Origin: Ordospora colligata OC4
Taxonomy: Eukaryota > Microsporidia > Ordosporidae
DNA: 64,000 nucleotides
NCBI RefSeq assembly: GCF_000803265.1
Contig: NW_014575400.1
Coordinates: 147,631-211,630 of the forward strand
Direction of reading: 5' to 3'
The position numbers and the translations under genes were made by a program. Position 1 is the stretch's first letter. Each line of letters starts with the position of its first letter. Positions 52,404 through 61,918 of this stretch are shown here, in pieces. The notes under the pieces are model-generated. The model ran no database searches, had not been told where the DNA came from, and saw only the letters and a list, made by a program, of their open reading frames with translations.

Positions 52404-55079
52404 TCAAATAGATTTTCTATATCTCATAAACTCATCCAATGTAGCAAAGTTCATTCCTTCATATACTAGATGTTCATTCACAGTTATATATTCCTTGAAA
52501 CAGCGCCCATTGCTATACATCATGCAAATCTTTCCTGGATATTTTCTGCTGAAGTAAAACCCGTACCTTATGTAACTTCCCCCTTGGCCTAGATACTCTA
52601 ATAGACTACCTTCGTTTTCAAAGTAGTATTTGTGATCTTTTATGCTTTTGACATTCATAAGTATTTTCTTTGTAACCTTCGATATGAATTCATCCAAACT
52701 ATCGTATATGCATTCTTTGTAGCAATATTTTTCATCTTCCACCACCTTCATATGCACATAAACATCATCTAGAATCTTCAAAACCACTATTGGAGATCCA
52801 TCATTTTTGCTTGCTCTCAGAACCAATGGCAAGCATTTGTCTCTAAGATAGCATTCTGATTCTTCACTATTTAGATTTCTGAATAATGGATGTGTCATAA
52901 ACCGGTAATGCTGCGATCTTCTATGCTCTTGGACAACTATTGATCCTGTGTAAGACAGCATAAAGCAATTCATACATTCTATCTTTACCATAACAAGTTG
53001 GTTGAGAAAAAGTTCTTCTGTTTGTTTAGATTTCTTGACATAAATGGCAGCAGATGTGCATGCTGAACTCAAGAGGTAATATGTATCTCCACACTTAACA
53101 ACACTTGCTTCAAAAGTCTTTCCAATCAGAGACTCATCGCTCCCCGTCAATTCTTTAAACACAAAATGATCAGGGAGACCTGAATACAAGGCTCTATCTC
53201 TAAGTGCAAGCATTCCACACATATCATCAAGAAGTGCCTTATTGTTGGAAGTACCTGCAAAGTCCAATGAATTTGGATTCATAAACACATTTTTATGGTT
53301 ATTCAATAATTCACGCACATAATCAAATGTAGGTTTTTTTGCAAACTCTAACTGATCATATAATGACTTGCACATATCTCTGCATATTTCGTAATTCCTT
53401 GGATGTATACATGTAGAATCAAATGGCTCTACTTGTGAAACTTTTGCAAATATTCCAGAATTTACTCGAAGATACACCACAAGGTTTGTGTATTCAACAT
53501 CATTATCACATATTGATGCAAGGTCCTCCAACCTCTGTACATTCCTGAGTTCTTTGAATCTTTCTTTCAAACAAAGATTATTTGAAATAAGAGACAGGAG
53601 TCCGCCATTTCTACTGTTTTTGAGCAAATAGTTCGCATCAACACCAACCGCAGATATAGCAGTAAGTATACCTCTTCTAATAGTCTCTATTGCATCCTTT
53701 CTTGACAATGATTCTTGTGGCAAATATACAATACCTTTACTTATCAGCTCTGCATATTCAATTTCAGGGCATATAATAAGTCTGGCAATACTGCAGCAGA
53801 ATGCATATGTATCGTTGCTTGACATCATGGCTACTCGATTCTCTACATACACTGGGTTCCAAGGCATGATGATTTTCATCAGTCGTTTTATCAATGTTGT
53901 AGATCCGCTCACTGCGGTACTACATGGATTAAACTGGTTAAAAAACTCCAATAGTTTGAACTCTTCACTATCCTTTACAACAATCGATTCAACAAATTCT
54001 CCTTCAAAATCCAAAATAACTGCTTTAAAGTATCTCTTTTCTTCAGTTATTCCACATATATGCATTCCTTCTCTTTTAATACCGATAGAGCCATTCACTA
54101 TACGGTCAATAGTGTTTAAAAATATTTTCCTTTTTGCATCTTTATTTCTTTTCTCCTCAAGCACCAATGGAACAATAACCTCACAGGCTTTTTCCATTGC
54201 CACAAGAACAATTCTTCTTCGATGATTATTCCACTGGTCATCAGAGGCCATGTCACTTTGATACATCTCTATTAGCACTCGTTCTATAATCTCATTGTCA
54301 ACTCCAATCCCATTATCTTCATCTTCTATGCCGTATTGTTTATGTATGCTATATAGAACATTTCTAAATGTTGGATGGCAAGAAATAGCCGTGGCAATTC
54401 TGTCTACTTCTCCTAAAGATGGTTCTACTGATGAATATCCAGGCTCATATACTCTCTTTGCCATTCTTATGTTTTCGCAAAAATCTTCCACAGAAAGTAA
54501 TTCATTTGGCATCACAATATCTTTTCCACTTTGTTGTTTGTATGAAGAATACCACCTAAGCTCTCGGATACTATTAATATTGTGCAGAAGCACATCATCT
54601 CCATATTTCTTTTTCATGTCTCCTTTTAGCTTTACAAACTCTTTATACTCATAAAAAACATCCACAATTGTGTATCCATCTTCAATTCCAATTCCTTCAA
54701 TTCCAGTGTGCAATAATGCAAAGTGTATCGAATAACCACAGGATAAAAGGTTAATAACTTTCTTTAGAGACACTTGATCAACCTTGAGATTATTTTGTGC
54801 ATAAACATATACATCTTCTGCATCAACAACTTCATTTGTCATAGAAACATTCTCTTTATGCTTACTCGATTCAGATTTCTGTCCTTCAAGCACATAATTG
54901 TATTCTTCCCCCGTTCCAAAAATCTCTAAAAACAAAGAATCCCTTTCACCATAATCAGCAGAAGACACACTATCTTCATCTACATTTTCCTCCTCAAAAA
55001 GATCCACGAGTGCCTGTTTCTTAACTTGTTGCTTTCGCTTCCTGTTAATATTGATCTCTTCATCGCTAGAATCATTCAT
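52404..55079 (-). CDS. SPT6: Transcription elongation factor and histone chaperone Spt6
   Basis: An 891-aa nuclear protein travelling with RNA polymerase II. It has a short acidic/basic N-terminus (MNDSSDEE, RKRKQQ). A helical core and YqgF-like domain (FKAVILDFEGEFVESIVVKD) follow, with a helix-hairpin-helix region near AISAVGVDANYLLKN and the S1-like region around LIGKTFEASVVKCGDTYYLLS. The C-terminal tandem SH2 begins HPLFRNLNSEESECYLRDKCLPLVLRAS and runs to the end. The yeast protein is 1451 aa; the loss is mainly in the acidic N-terminus and linkers. The tandem SH2, the most family-specific part, is well preserved. Confidence 0.88.
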   Translation of the reverse strand: MNDSSDEEININRKRKQQVKKQALVDLFEEENVDEDSVSSADYGERDSLFLEIFGTGEEYNYVLEGQKSESSKHKENVSMTNEVVDAEDVYVYAQNNLKVDQVSLKKVINLLSCGYSIHFALLHTGIEGIGIEDGYTIVDVFYEYKEFVKLKGDMKKKYGDDVLLHNINSIRELRWYSSYKQQSGKDIVMPNELLSVEDFCENIRMAKRVYEPGYSSVEPSLGEVDRIATAISCHPTFRNVLYSIHKQYGIEDEDNGIGVDNEIIERVLIEMYQSDMASDDQWNNHRRRIVLVAMEKACEVIVPLVLEEKRNKDAKRKIFLNTIDRIVNGSIGIKREGMHICGITEEKRYFKAVILDFEGEFVESIVVKDSEEFKLLEFFNQFNPCSTAVSGSTTLIKRLMKIIMPWNPVYVENRVAMMSSNDTYAFCCSIARLIICPEIEYAELISKGIVYLPQESLSRKDAIETIRRGILTAISAVGVDANYLLKNSRNGGLLSLISNNLCLKERFKELRNVQRLEDLASICDNDVEYTNLVVYLRVNSGIFAKVSQVEPFDSTCIHPRNYEICRDMCKSLYDQLEFAKKPTFDYVRELLNNHKNVFMNPNSLDFAGTSNNKALLDDMCGMLALRDRALYSGLPDHFVFKELTGSDESLIGKTFEASVVKCGDTYYLLSSACTSAAIYVKKSKQTEELFLNQLVMVKIECMNCFMLSYTGSIVVQEHRRSQHYRFMTHPLFRNLNSEESECYLRDKCLPLVLRASKNDGSPIVVLKILDDVYVHMKVVEDEKYCYKECIYDSLDEFISKVTKKILMNVKSIKDHKYYFENEGSLLEYLGQGGSYIRYGFYFSRKYPGKICMMYSNGRCFKEYITVNEHLVYEGMNFATLDEFMRYRKSI

Positions 55080-55201
55080 TTCAAGGTCTTTATAAAAATC
55101 ATCTTTAACAACAACATCCCTCCCTGATATTCAAGGAAGTTGTTTATAGTTCTCAAGGATCACAAAACATGGATATATAAAGAATAACCTCTTTTATTGC
55201 T

Positions 55202-55927
55202 TCAAACACGATTCTTGTCGAGTTGGTTCAAAATATCTGCAAACTCAAGCAGAGGATTTAAGGTCTTCGGCTCTTCAACCCACTGATCTGGGAGGAGGAT
55301 TGAAGACGTGGCTTCAAGTGCTGCAATCGATGCTTTGGCAAAATTTTCGGTTGTTGGTGTTGCTCCACTGCATGACGTATACACGTCCTTGATACCTGCC
55401 AGTTCAAATATCTTCTTGTTCACACTTGAAGAAATAATCCCTGCTCCTCTGGGGGCTGGAATAACCCTAACAATCGATGTTCCGCACTTACCTGATGCCC
55501 TGCATGACACAGTGTGCGGAGTTCCTTTGGTGCCATCCCACAGCCCAAGTCTCACTGGCCTGATTGCACATTTCGCCCTTATTATTGCACCTCTGATTGC
55601 CGAAGCTGCTTCTTTTGATGATTTGGTTCCTATTCCAATATGTCCCTTCTCATCTCCAACAACCACCACTACCTTTATCTTGGTCTTCTGCCCTGCTCTG
55701 GTTTGCTTCTGAACAGACTTAACAGACAGCAGCTCTTCCTTCAGAGACGAACCACACAAAAAATCAACAATCTCTGCTTCCCTGATCACATGGGAAAATT
55801 TAAATATCTGGTCCAACGAAGTGATCTTACGCATCTTCACCAGCTTTCCAAGTGCAGTCTTTGGAATCCATTCCTCCTCTCGTTTAACAAACGGCTTTCC
55901 AGTGCTTTTTCTTTCAGTACCTTCCAT
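55202..55927 (-). CDS. RPS2: 40S ribosomal protein uS5 (S2)
   Basis: A 241-aa small-subunit protein involved in decoding fidelity. Conserved blocks: [105 protein letters not shown] and [13 protein letters not shown] at 55934-55936 (CCC on the minus strand) lies 6 bp before the ATG. Complete. A GTAAGT-like sequence in the middle is in frame and not an intron. Divergent from the VPS9 gene, 69 bp between starts. Confidence 0.97.
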   Translation of the reverse strand: MEGTERKSTGKPFVKREEEWIPKTALGKLVKMRKITSLDQIFKFSHVIREAEIVDFLCGSSLKEELLSVKSVQKQTRAGQKTKIKVVVVVGDEKGHIGIGTKSSKEAASAIRGAIIRAKCAIRPVRLGLWDGTKGTPHTVSCRASGKCGTSIVRVIPAPRGAGIISSSVNKKIFELAGIKDVYTSCSGATPTTENFAKASIAALEATSSILLPDQWVEEPKTLNPLLEFADILNQLDKNRV

Positions 55928-55996
55928 TTTGAGGGTTTCATTATAAGATTTTTTTTGTCAAGTCTGTCACAATACATTAACAACATCAAAGCTTAT

Positions 55997-56885
55997 ATGC
56001 AGTCACATTCAAAATATACATCTGTTTTAGGCCAATGTATGTTGTCGGATGCACTGAAACATTTAATCACTTTATTCAAAACAGAAAAAATGTGCAAAGA
56101 TGCATGTGTCAAGGCGCTTCTATCTCTTTCATTGACACCAGCTGGGAAGATAATAGACAGCTTTACTCAAGACATGAAGCTTGTTAAAAACAATCCCGAA
56201 CTTCTACAGACATTTTACGATTATATTTCTGAAAAGTACAGAATTAAATGCGAGGCAGGTATTGCATTGGTTGAAAAAATGACAATCACAAATAGATTTA
56301 ATGAGTAAGTGTTTCATCATTTGTAATTTTAGACTTATGGACATCAATGATTCGACAAATCAACTTATTAATAAAAAGCTTATTCTGTACAAATGGATTA
56401 AGCCAGAACATCTTGAACTTGGGATAAACAATGAAAGTCTGGAACATTTGTTTCCATTATTCGAAGCCATTGCTTCTCTTTCAACACCTACAGAAAAGAT
56501 TATACATTTAATGCAAATCATAGAAAAGCTGTATGGTACAATAGGCCAGCATGAAAATCAAGGAGAAATGCTTTCTGCAATAATATACTGTATCGTAAAA
56601 TCTTCTGTTCCTAACATCTACTTAGAAGTGCAATTTATGGTTAAGTACAGAAGACGTATTGTTGATATTTGCATGCCTGAATGCTTGCATGGGATAGGAA
56701 TCAGTATACATTGCAACTGTCCTGCACCAAGAATGTATGGCGAGAAGGAGATTACATATTATCTGACATCATTTCAGGCAGCAATAGATTTCATTAGAAG
56801 AATGGAGTATTATGATTTGAAAATCAATGAATCTGAATTTCACAGAAATATAATGGAAGCAATAAAGTTAGTAAAGGATTTCTAG
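55997..56885 (+). CDS. VPS9: VPS9-domain Rab5/Vps21 GEF, spliced from two exons
   Basis: Two adjacent short frames become one 286-aa protein when a 28-nt intron (56305-56332) is removed: exon 1 is 55997-56304 and exon 2 is 56333-56885. Before the junction is a helical region (LLQTFYDYISEKYRIKCEAGIALVEKMTITNRFN). Across and after it the sequence continues INKKLILYKWIKPEHLELGI, matching Rabex-5/Vps9 'vEk.imtklY......D......ki..y.WvtPeHL.ip'. The VPS9 core includes TPTEKIIHLMQIIEKLY, SAIIYCIVKSSVPNIYLEVQFM and EITYYLTSFQAAIDFI. It activates Rab5/Vps21 on endosomes. Confidence 0.88.
56305..56332 (+). other. Spliceosomal intron, 28 nt, in VPS9
   Basis: Begins GTAAGTG and ends TGTAATTTTAG. Removal converts a stop (TAA within GAGTAA) into a continuous frame GA|A CTT and fuses the two halves exactly inside a family-conserved region. 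The 3' end resembles the RPL37 intron (TAATTT before AG). Confidence 0.88.
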
Positions 56886-56918
56886 CATTATTACAGAATA
56901 TTCTGAATGATCCCTGGA

Positions 56919-57413
56919 ATGAATGATTCTGGATCATATTCATGCACACCATACCAAGGCATAAACTCTCCAGATGCGCATAAGCTTTTCGTTACAAACA
57001 TCCCAAGTAAAGTTGGAAAGCATTTGATATACGAACTGCTTATACAAGTATCAAAGGTGGAATCTTTGTATTATAATCAAACGAAAGGATATTGCTTTGC
57101 AACATACAAAACACATTCTGAACTAGAATACACTTGTAATGTTCTTAAGGGCGTGAAGCTTTATGGAAAAAGAATATATTTTGGAATGGCGGAGCAACAA
57201 TCACGCGTTATAGTAAAAAATATTGGAAGTGAAGTCGATGATGTTCTTCTCTGGAATGTGTTCAGCAAATTTGGATCATGCTATGTAGAAATAACAGATC
57301 AAAGAACTGCATTAATTACATATAGAAAAAAAGAGCATGCATCAAGAGCAGTGAGTATTGGAAATGGACAGGCAGTGGGAAACTCAAATGTTATTGTAGA
57401 GCATACGAAATAA
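56919..57413 (+). CDS. Two-RRM protein, Hsh49/SF3b49-like
   Basis: A 164-aa RNA-binding protein. RRM1 at about 20-90: KLFVTNIPSKVGKHLIYELLIQ, KGYCFATYKTHSELEYTC and LKGVKLYGKRIYF. This parallels SF3b4 'vYVGNLdekVse.lLwELFlQ' and 'GyGFVEF.sEeDADYAi..mN.iKLYGKPIRV'. RRM2 at about 93-164: RVIVKNIGSEVDDVLLWNVFSKFG and TALITYRKKEHASRAV. SF3b49 helps U2 snRNP recognise the branch site. CCC lies 4 bp before the ATG at 56919. The family identity is moderately supported; two RRMs are clear. Confidence 0.68.
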   Translation: MNDSGSYSCTPYQGINSPDAHKLFVTNIPSKVGKHLIYELLIQVSKVESLYYNQTKGYCFATYKTHSELEYTCNVLKGVKLYGKRIYFGMAEQQSRVIVKNIGSEVDDVLLWNVFSKFGSCYVEITDQRTALITYRKKEHASRAVSIGNGQAVGNSNVIVEHTK

Positions 57414-57455
57414 TCAATTATGAAAGATTAAGTACACAAGTAAATCGAACTTTAT

Positions 57456-59777
57456 TCAATTTTTGTTCTTTCCAATCAAGTTCAATCCAAATATACTTAG
57501 TCTTTTTTTCTTTTCTGAATAAGCCTTCAATGCATCTCTAAGACAATCACCATAGTTAATTATGGTGTTGCTTTCATTTGCAGATTTCAATTCATGGCTC
57601 ATGTCAACTATCAATGAATTGATTTGGTCAATCAATCCACCCACATTCCGGACTTTTAAGAAATAAATGTTGTGTTTCATGCATTCAATTTGCTTTTCAA
57701 TAAACATTCTGGCATGTTTATACTTTACTTTTAATTTGGATTTAGGAAAAGCATCATCAAAACTATTATATACCTTAAGAGACTTGCTAATCGCATTTAC
57801 ACCTTCTTCAAGTTTTGATTTCATATTTAATATCTCTAAACTGTTGAGAAGCACCTTATTTAATCCATTAGATATAATAAACTCATCGATATCAGCTAAA
57901 GCATCCGGAGACAATTCTTTCTTATGCTCTTTATTTATGGCATAACCAGACATGTTTTCATTGGCCTGTGGCTTTGATGATGCATTATAATCAAACGAAT
58001 CATTTTTATATCCTGAATTTGAATCATTAATATTTGCATACTGGTTTCCATAGTTAGCAAAACCCAGGGTAGAGCAGTCTATTGGATCTGCATCGTAGCT
58101 TAGCTCTTTGCTTGTAGTATGCGAATCGTTCATATTTGATTGCAAGTAATCAAACCTGAATGAACTATTCAGGTCTGCATTGGCGTATGAGGTATCTGTG
58201 TGAATCCCATTCTGCATGTTGATGTAATCTGCAAAGCTTTCTGATTTAAAACCTGGTTCCATGCCTTGAGATCCGCTATTAAAGTAGTAATCTGTTTTAT
58301 TCATGCTTTCACCAAGTTTTGTATGATCATTATCAAACATATCTATTTGACCCAGCTGCTTTTCAAATCTCTGTGATAAGTCTAGAGTCATTGCGGCTCT
58401 TGGCTTTGTGTGGATATGCCCTATTTCTCCATGTTTTTGTGGACTGTTATAGTATTGCTGATGCTGCACCTGCTGATTAAAAAATATTGGTGATGATTTC
58501 ATTCCCTTCTCTATAGATTTTCTAGAATTTCCAGTTCCTTTGCTATCAAATACAGATGAAAATCCCAGCCATCCATCGGCCATTATATTAGAGCCATTCG
58601 AAGAGTTTGCTAAAAATGTGTTTGTCCCTCTTCCTCCACGATTCTGATATTCAGGTCCCATAGCTGATTCTTGAAACATACTTTGGCTTCCATGCATCAT
58701 ATTGGAAGCCATGTGATTGTTTCCAACATACCCCGATAATGAGTAACTTCTCGGATCACTGATTCTTTGATTGTTAGCTCTTGCTTGTGAAGTGTACATG
58801 TTGTTTTGCAAATGGATGCGTTGTTCGGAATGCTTTTGTGGCATAAAATACTTTCCTGCATGCAAATAATTCGGGTTTGGAGCAATCACCTTTTCATCAT
58901 TTCTCATAATTGGTGCCTTAGTAAAAACTTCGCTCTTAGACCTGCATTCATTTGATTTCATATTATACTTCAAATATTCCTGATTACCATCTACTTCATT
59001 ACGCATAGACATATAAGCTGCTTCTTTAAAATATCCATTATATAGAGGTTGCTCAAACATTGCATTTATTCCTCTTTCTTCATTTATATGATGCATGCTC
59101 TCATTGTCATTCCTATATTTATCATTACTTGACAAATCACCCAAAAAGTTCATTCCATGCATAAATCCAGCCTTAAACTCTTGAGATCCTACGCTATATT
59201 GTTTGTGCATTGAGTTCTGAATCGTACAAGAGTTAGATCTATCTCTTTTACTTCCCATCTCCTGTGAACCATACTTCTGTGGCATGCCATTTTTTGTGAT
59301 TGAGTGTCCCTCGTCCATTTGCGCACTTGCATTCCTAATCGATGTAAACCAATCCTGACTTCCATTCTGCATATTGTCTATAACACCAGATTCTGACGTT
59401 CCACTTCTTTCAAATCTACTTAAGTTACCTGAAAACATTCTGTCTCTCTCATAATTATTATGCGTACTCAAATCCTGAAGATTAAACCCTTCTGCTCTCC
59501 CTGTCCAAGAATCTGATGCTGAGAACGGTATTTCTTGTTTTTGCTCAGACCTACGGTCTCTTCTACTTTCACCTGCTGCCTTTTCTATTCTTTTGAATCT
59601 TTCGTCCATTCCATTCACATACTCTTCTCTAGTTTTGCTCTCTTCAAATATCCTTTGTTCAGCTCTAATCGCAGCTTCCTTAATTTGTCCCATATCATAC
59701 CCAGGGAATATATTTGAATCCTTCAATGCAGTAAACAGCTTCAAAACCATCTTCTTTCTTTCATCTTGAGGCAGCAT
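57456..59777 (-). CDS. Mediator tail subunit Med15/Gal11-like (KIX domain)
   Basis: A 773-aa protein, mostly Asn/Ser/Met/Gln/Gly-rich and disordered. Only the first 70 residues look folded: MVLKLFTALKDSNIFPGYD, IKEAAIRAEQRIFEESKTREEYVNGMDERFKRIE. This follows the Gal11/Med15 KIX domain ('...ll..L.......Ai.iEa.iF.kS.SkeEY...m..kv..i'). The last 180 residues are helical (LDIDEFI..GLNKVLLNSLEIL), as in the Med15 Mediator-association region. It would relay activator signals to RNA polymerase II. The disordered middle is unusually long for a microsporidian protein. Moderate confidence. Confidence 0.55.
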   Translation of the reverse strand: MLPQDERKKMVLKLFTALKDSNIFPGYDMGQIKEAAIRAEQRIFEESKTREEYVNGMDERFKRIEKAAGESRRDRRSEQKQEIPFSASDSWTGRAEGFNLQDLSTHNNYERDRMFSGNLSRFERSGTSESGVIDNMQNGSQDWFTSIRNASAQMDEGHSITKNGMPQKYGSQEMGSKRDRSNSCTIQNSMHKQYSVGSQEFKAGFMHGMNFLGDLSSNDKYRNDNESMHHINEERGINAMFEQPLYNGYFKEAAYMSMRNEVDGNQEYLKYNMKSNECRSKSEVFTKAPIMRNDEKVIAPNPNYLHAGKYFMPQKHSEQRIHLQNNMYTSQARANNQRISDPRSYSLSGYVGNNHMASNMMHGSQSMFQESAMGPEYQNRGGRGTNTFLANSSNGSNIMADGWLGFSSVFDSKGTGNSRKSIEKGMKSSPIFFNQQVQHQQYYNSPQKHGEIGHIHTKPRAAMTLDLSQRFEKQLGQIDMFDNDHTKLGESMNKTDYYFNSGSQGMEPGFKSESFADYINMQNGIHTDTSYANADLNSSFRFDYLQSNMNDSHTTSKELSYDADPIDCSTLGFANYGNQYANINDSNSGYKNDSFDYNASSKPQANENMSGYAINKEHKKELSPDALADIDEFIISNGLNKVLLNSLEILNMKSKLEEGVNAISKSLKVYNSFDDAFPKSKLKVKYKHARMFIEKQIECMKHNIYFLKVRNVGGLIDQINSLIVDMSHELKSANESNTIINYGDCLRDALKAYSEKKKRLSIFGLNLIGKNKN

Positions 59778-59920
59778 ATAGGCTCAAAATATTCTCTTTT
59801 TTTATCCTCTGGCCCATCCATGTTTCAAACTACAATAACAGTCCAAGAAAGCATTTAGAAAGCATTTTATTTGACATAATACTATCAACATCCTCAGAAG
59901 TCATCATTGGGAATATCCGT

Positions 59921-60571
59921 TTAGCTCTCGGATGATTCATCATAAATCCCAATGTCATCATATCCAATGTCTTTCTTGGAGTACTTCTTGTTCCTTTCGC
60001 TGCGTGCAGAGCTGTTGAATCCAGAACCTTCAGATTTGTTAAGACAACTTTGAATAATATTCTCATGCTCTAGTATGATCGGTTTCAGCTTATCTGTTGC
60101 AAAAGTAAAAACATGTCCACTCTCACTTGCTATCAAGAGAAGAATCTCTGTCCCTGTAAGAATATTCAACTCATACGCTTTTTTCATTATCCCTCTTTTC
60201 CTTTTGCTAAAACAGACGCTTCTCTTGTTCTTACCTGCTATGTACTCAAGCTTTATCTTCTTCTTTCCATGGCTTCTTGCTCGAGGCTTTTCAAAGGTAA
60301 TTGATGGATGCATGTTGTTCTGTTCAAAACTTTGAGGTGATGGAGACATTCCATTGCTTTGGAATTGTGATGAAGAAATAGGATGATGATTATAGTAGTT
60401 GTACTGTTGATCGAATGCATAACTCATGCCTTGGGCTCCCCAGTTAGGATATGGAAATCCTTCAGGGATATTCTCATTCATTCCAAAAAGTGGGATCCCA
60501 TAATCGATTTCTGCACCTACTTGCGATCCTTCTTGTTCTTCTTTCTTCCCACGCTTTCTATCCTCTTCCAT
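59921..60571 (-). CDS. MADS-box transcription factor (SRF/Mcm1 type)
   Basis: A 216-aa DNA-binding protein. The MADS domain at about residues 105-165 reads KKIKLEYIAGKNKRSVCFSKRKRGIMKKAYELNILTGTEILLLIASESGHVFTFAT, matching SRF/Mcm1 with the SAM-type extension LKPII. The N-terminal 100 residues are Gln/Asn/Ser/Met-rich, and the C-terminus has a short acidic end (YDESSES). Mcm1 in yeast directs cell-cycle and mating genes and recruits Mediator through partners; the neighbouring Med15-like gene is suggestive but may be chance. CCC precedes the ATG. Confidence 0.92.
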   Translation of the reverse strand: MEEDRKRGKKEEQEGSQVGAEIDYGIPLFGMNENIPEGFPYPNWGAQGMSYAFDQQYNYYNHHPISSSQFQSNGMSPSPQSFEQNNMHPSITFEKPRARSHGKKKIKLEYIAGKNKRSVCFSKRKRGIMKKAYELNILTGTEILLLIASESGHVFTFATDKLKPIILEHENIIQSCLNKSEGSGFNSSARSERNKKYSKKDIGYDDIGIYDESSES

Positions 60572-60784
60572 CTCCTTAAAGGGTCAATTTTCATATTTCT
60601 AAAGAGCATCCTCCAATTAACCACACATTCTCCTTTACGTTAACATTTAGTTCTATAATACAATCAATAAATAGCATTTACATAACAATAAAACACATCC
60701 ACTCCCTTTCAATAAATCACCGAAGTCATACTCCCTACAATCAACTTTTACAAACAACACATTTATTACTCTAACCTACAAAAA

Positions 60785-61252
60785 TCAGCAAATAATTCCC
60801 AATGAATCATCATTCAATGTACCCACCGCATATATCTTCGTAGAATCTATCTTTGTCCCAATTATTTTCAGTCTAATCATAGTGTTCTTTGATATTTCGT
60901 TCTCCAGTAGAAAATTAGGAATCTGATGATTTGATATAAACACTGTGAGCGGTCCTACAGATGCAAACACTCCCATTTTATTTGTCTCAACCACACTTGC
61001 ATCAATTATTTCACCTTTCAACGGCTTAAGCGTAAGCGCTTTGTACTTCACAGTAAATATCGTTTCTCCACTTAACAACACCCTGCTGTCTCCTATCTCA
61101 TCTATTCCAAGAACCATAACTATATATCCATCCGATCCACATGATCCTTCTACTTTTGACAGCAGATATTCTTTTATCAATACCTGTATATTCGGTCCAA
61201 GGTAACTCGGACTTAAGTGAATCTTTTGCAAAAAATCTTTTACAAAAAACAT
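60785..61252 (-). CDS. RPB7: RNA polymerase II subunit Rpb7
   Basis: A 155-aa stalk subunit pairing with Rpb4. MFFVKDFLQKIHLSPSYLGPNI is the classic Rpb7 start. VEGSCGSDGYIVMVLGIDEIG and VKYKALTLKPLKGEIIDASVVETNKMGVFASVGPLTVFISNHQIP carry through the tip domain into the S1/OB domain. The open frame begins 13 codons upstream, but CCC lies before the ATG at 61252 and the family start agrees. Rpc25 is a paralog alternative, less likely by sequence. A 213-bp G-poor spacer separates it from the MADS gene. Confidence 0.92.
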   Translation of the reverse strand: MFFVKDFLQKIHLSPSYLGPNIQVLIKEYLLSKVEGSCGSDGYIVMVLGIDEIGDSRVLLSGETIFTVKYKALTLKPLKGEIIDASVVETNKMGVFASVGPLTVFISNHQIPNFLLENEISKNTMIRLKIIGTKIDSTKIYAVGTLNDDSLGIIC

Positions 61253-61918
61253 TTCTGCTAAGGGCACTCTATCCAAGCATTTAAAACACAAATATAGCTT
61301 ACAAATCGATTAAAAACTCTAACCATGGTGTTTACGATACCTCACATCCACATGAATATATAATGCAAACATCTTCTATTTTACAAACTTATAAAAACAT
61401 ACAATACTTTAATATTCTTATAGCATTTATATAAATAAACTTTCGTTAAGTTCAAGTCAAAACCTTCATTATTATTTACCATTAGCTATAGTTTATCTCA
61501 AATATCATTCTTATTGATATGCCAATTCGTTAATCAATCATGCTCTTAATTACACATTGAGATTCCGTTGCATTTCCTTTCTTTATAAACACACACAATT
61601 AATCAATTTAATATACTTCATCCATCCTTTTGATATACTATAACTTGCTCATTCGTGTGTCTTACTTCAATTATATCTGCCATTGATTTCATTTCTGATG
61701 CTTTCATTAATTATATCACTCATCAGCTCATATAAATATCTGTCAAAGTTATTGTGAAACATATTTCATAGTTCATAAATACCGTTATTGCTCATGCTGA
61801 GCAGTTATAATCTTTGTGTTCAAATCATTACTAGATGAATTTAGGCCTGCACGTATTATCTCTGGAGCGGCTAATGTGGATGTAATAAGTTCCACTGTTT
61901 TTTGAACTGGATTAGTAG
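61253..61918. other. Gene-free AT-rich region
   Basis: About 670 bp with no open frame worth calling, no tRNA and no clear repeat. It contains the upstream region of RPB7 at its left end. It marks the start of a 2.7-kb gene-poor stretch that looks subtelomeric. Confidence 0.55.

Noticed and set aside
55640..55996. N-terminal 119 codons of the long plus-strand frame leading into VPS9
   Set aside because: Antisense to the conserved uS5 gene; VPS9 similarity starts after the ATG at 55997.
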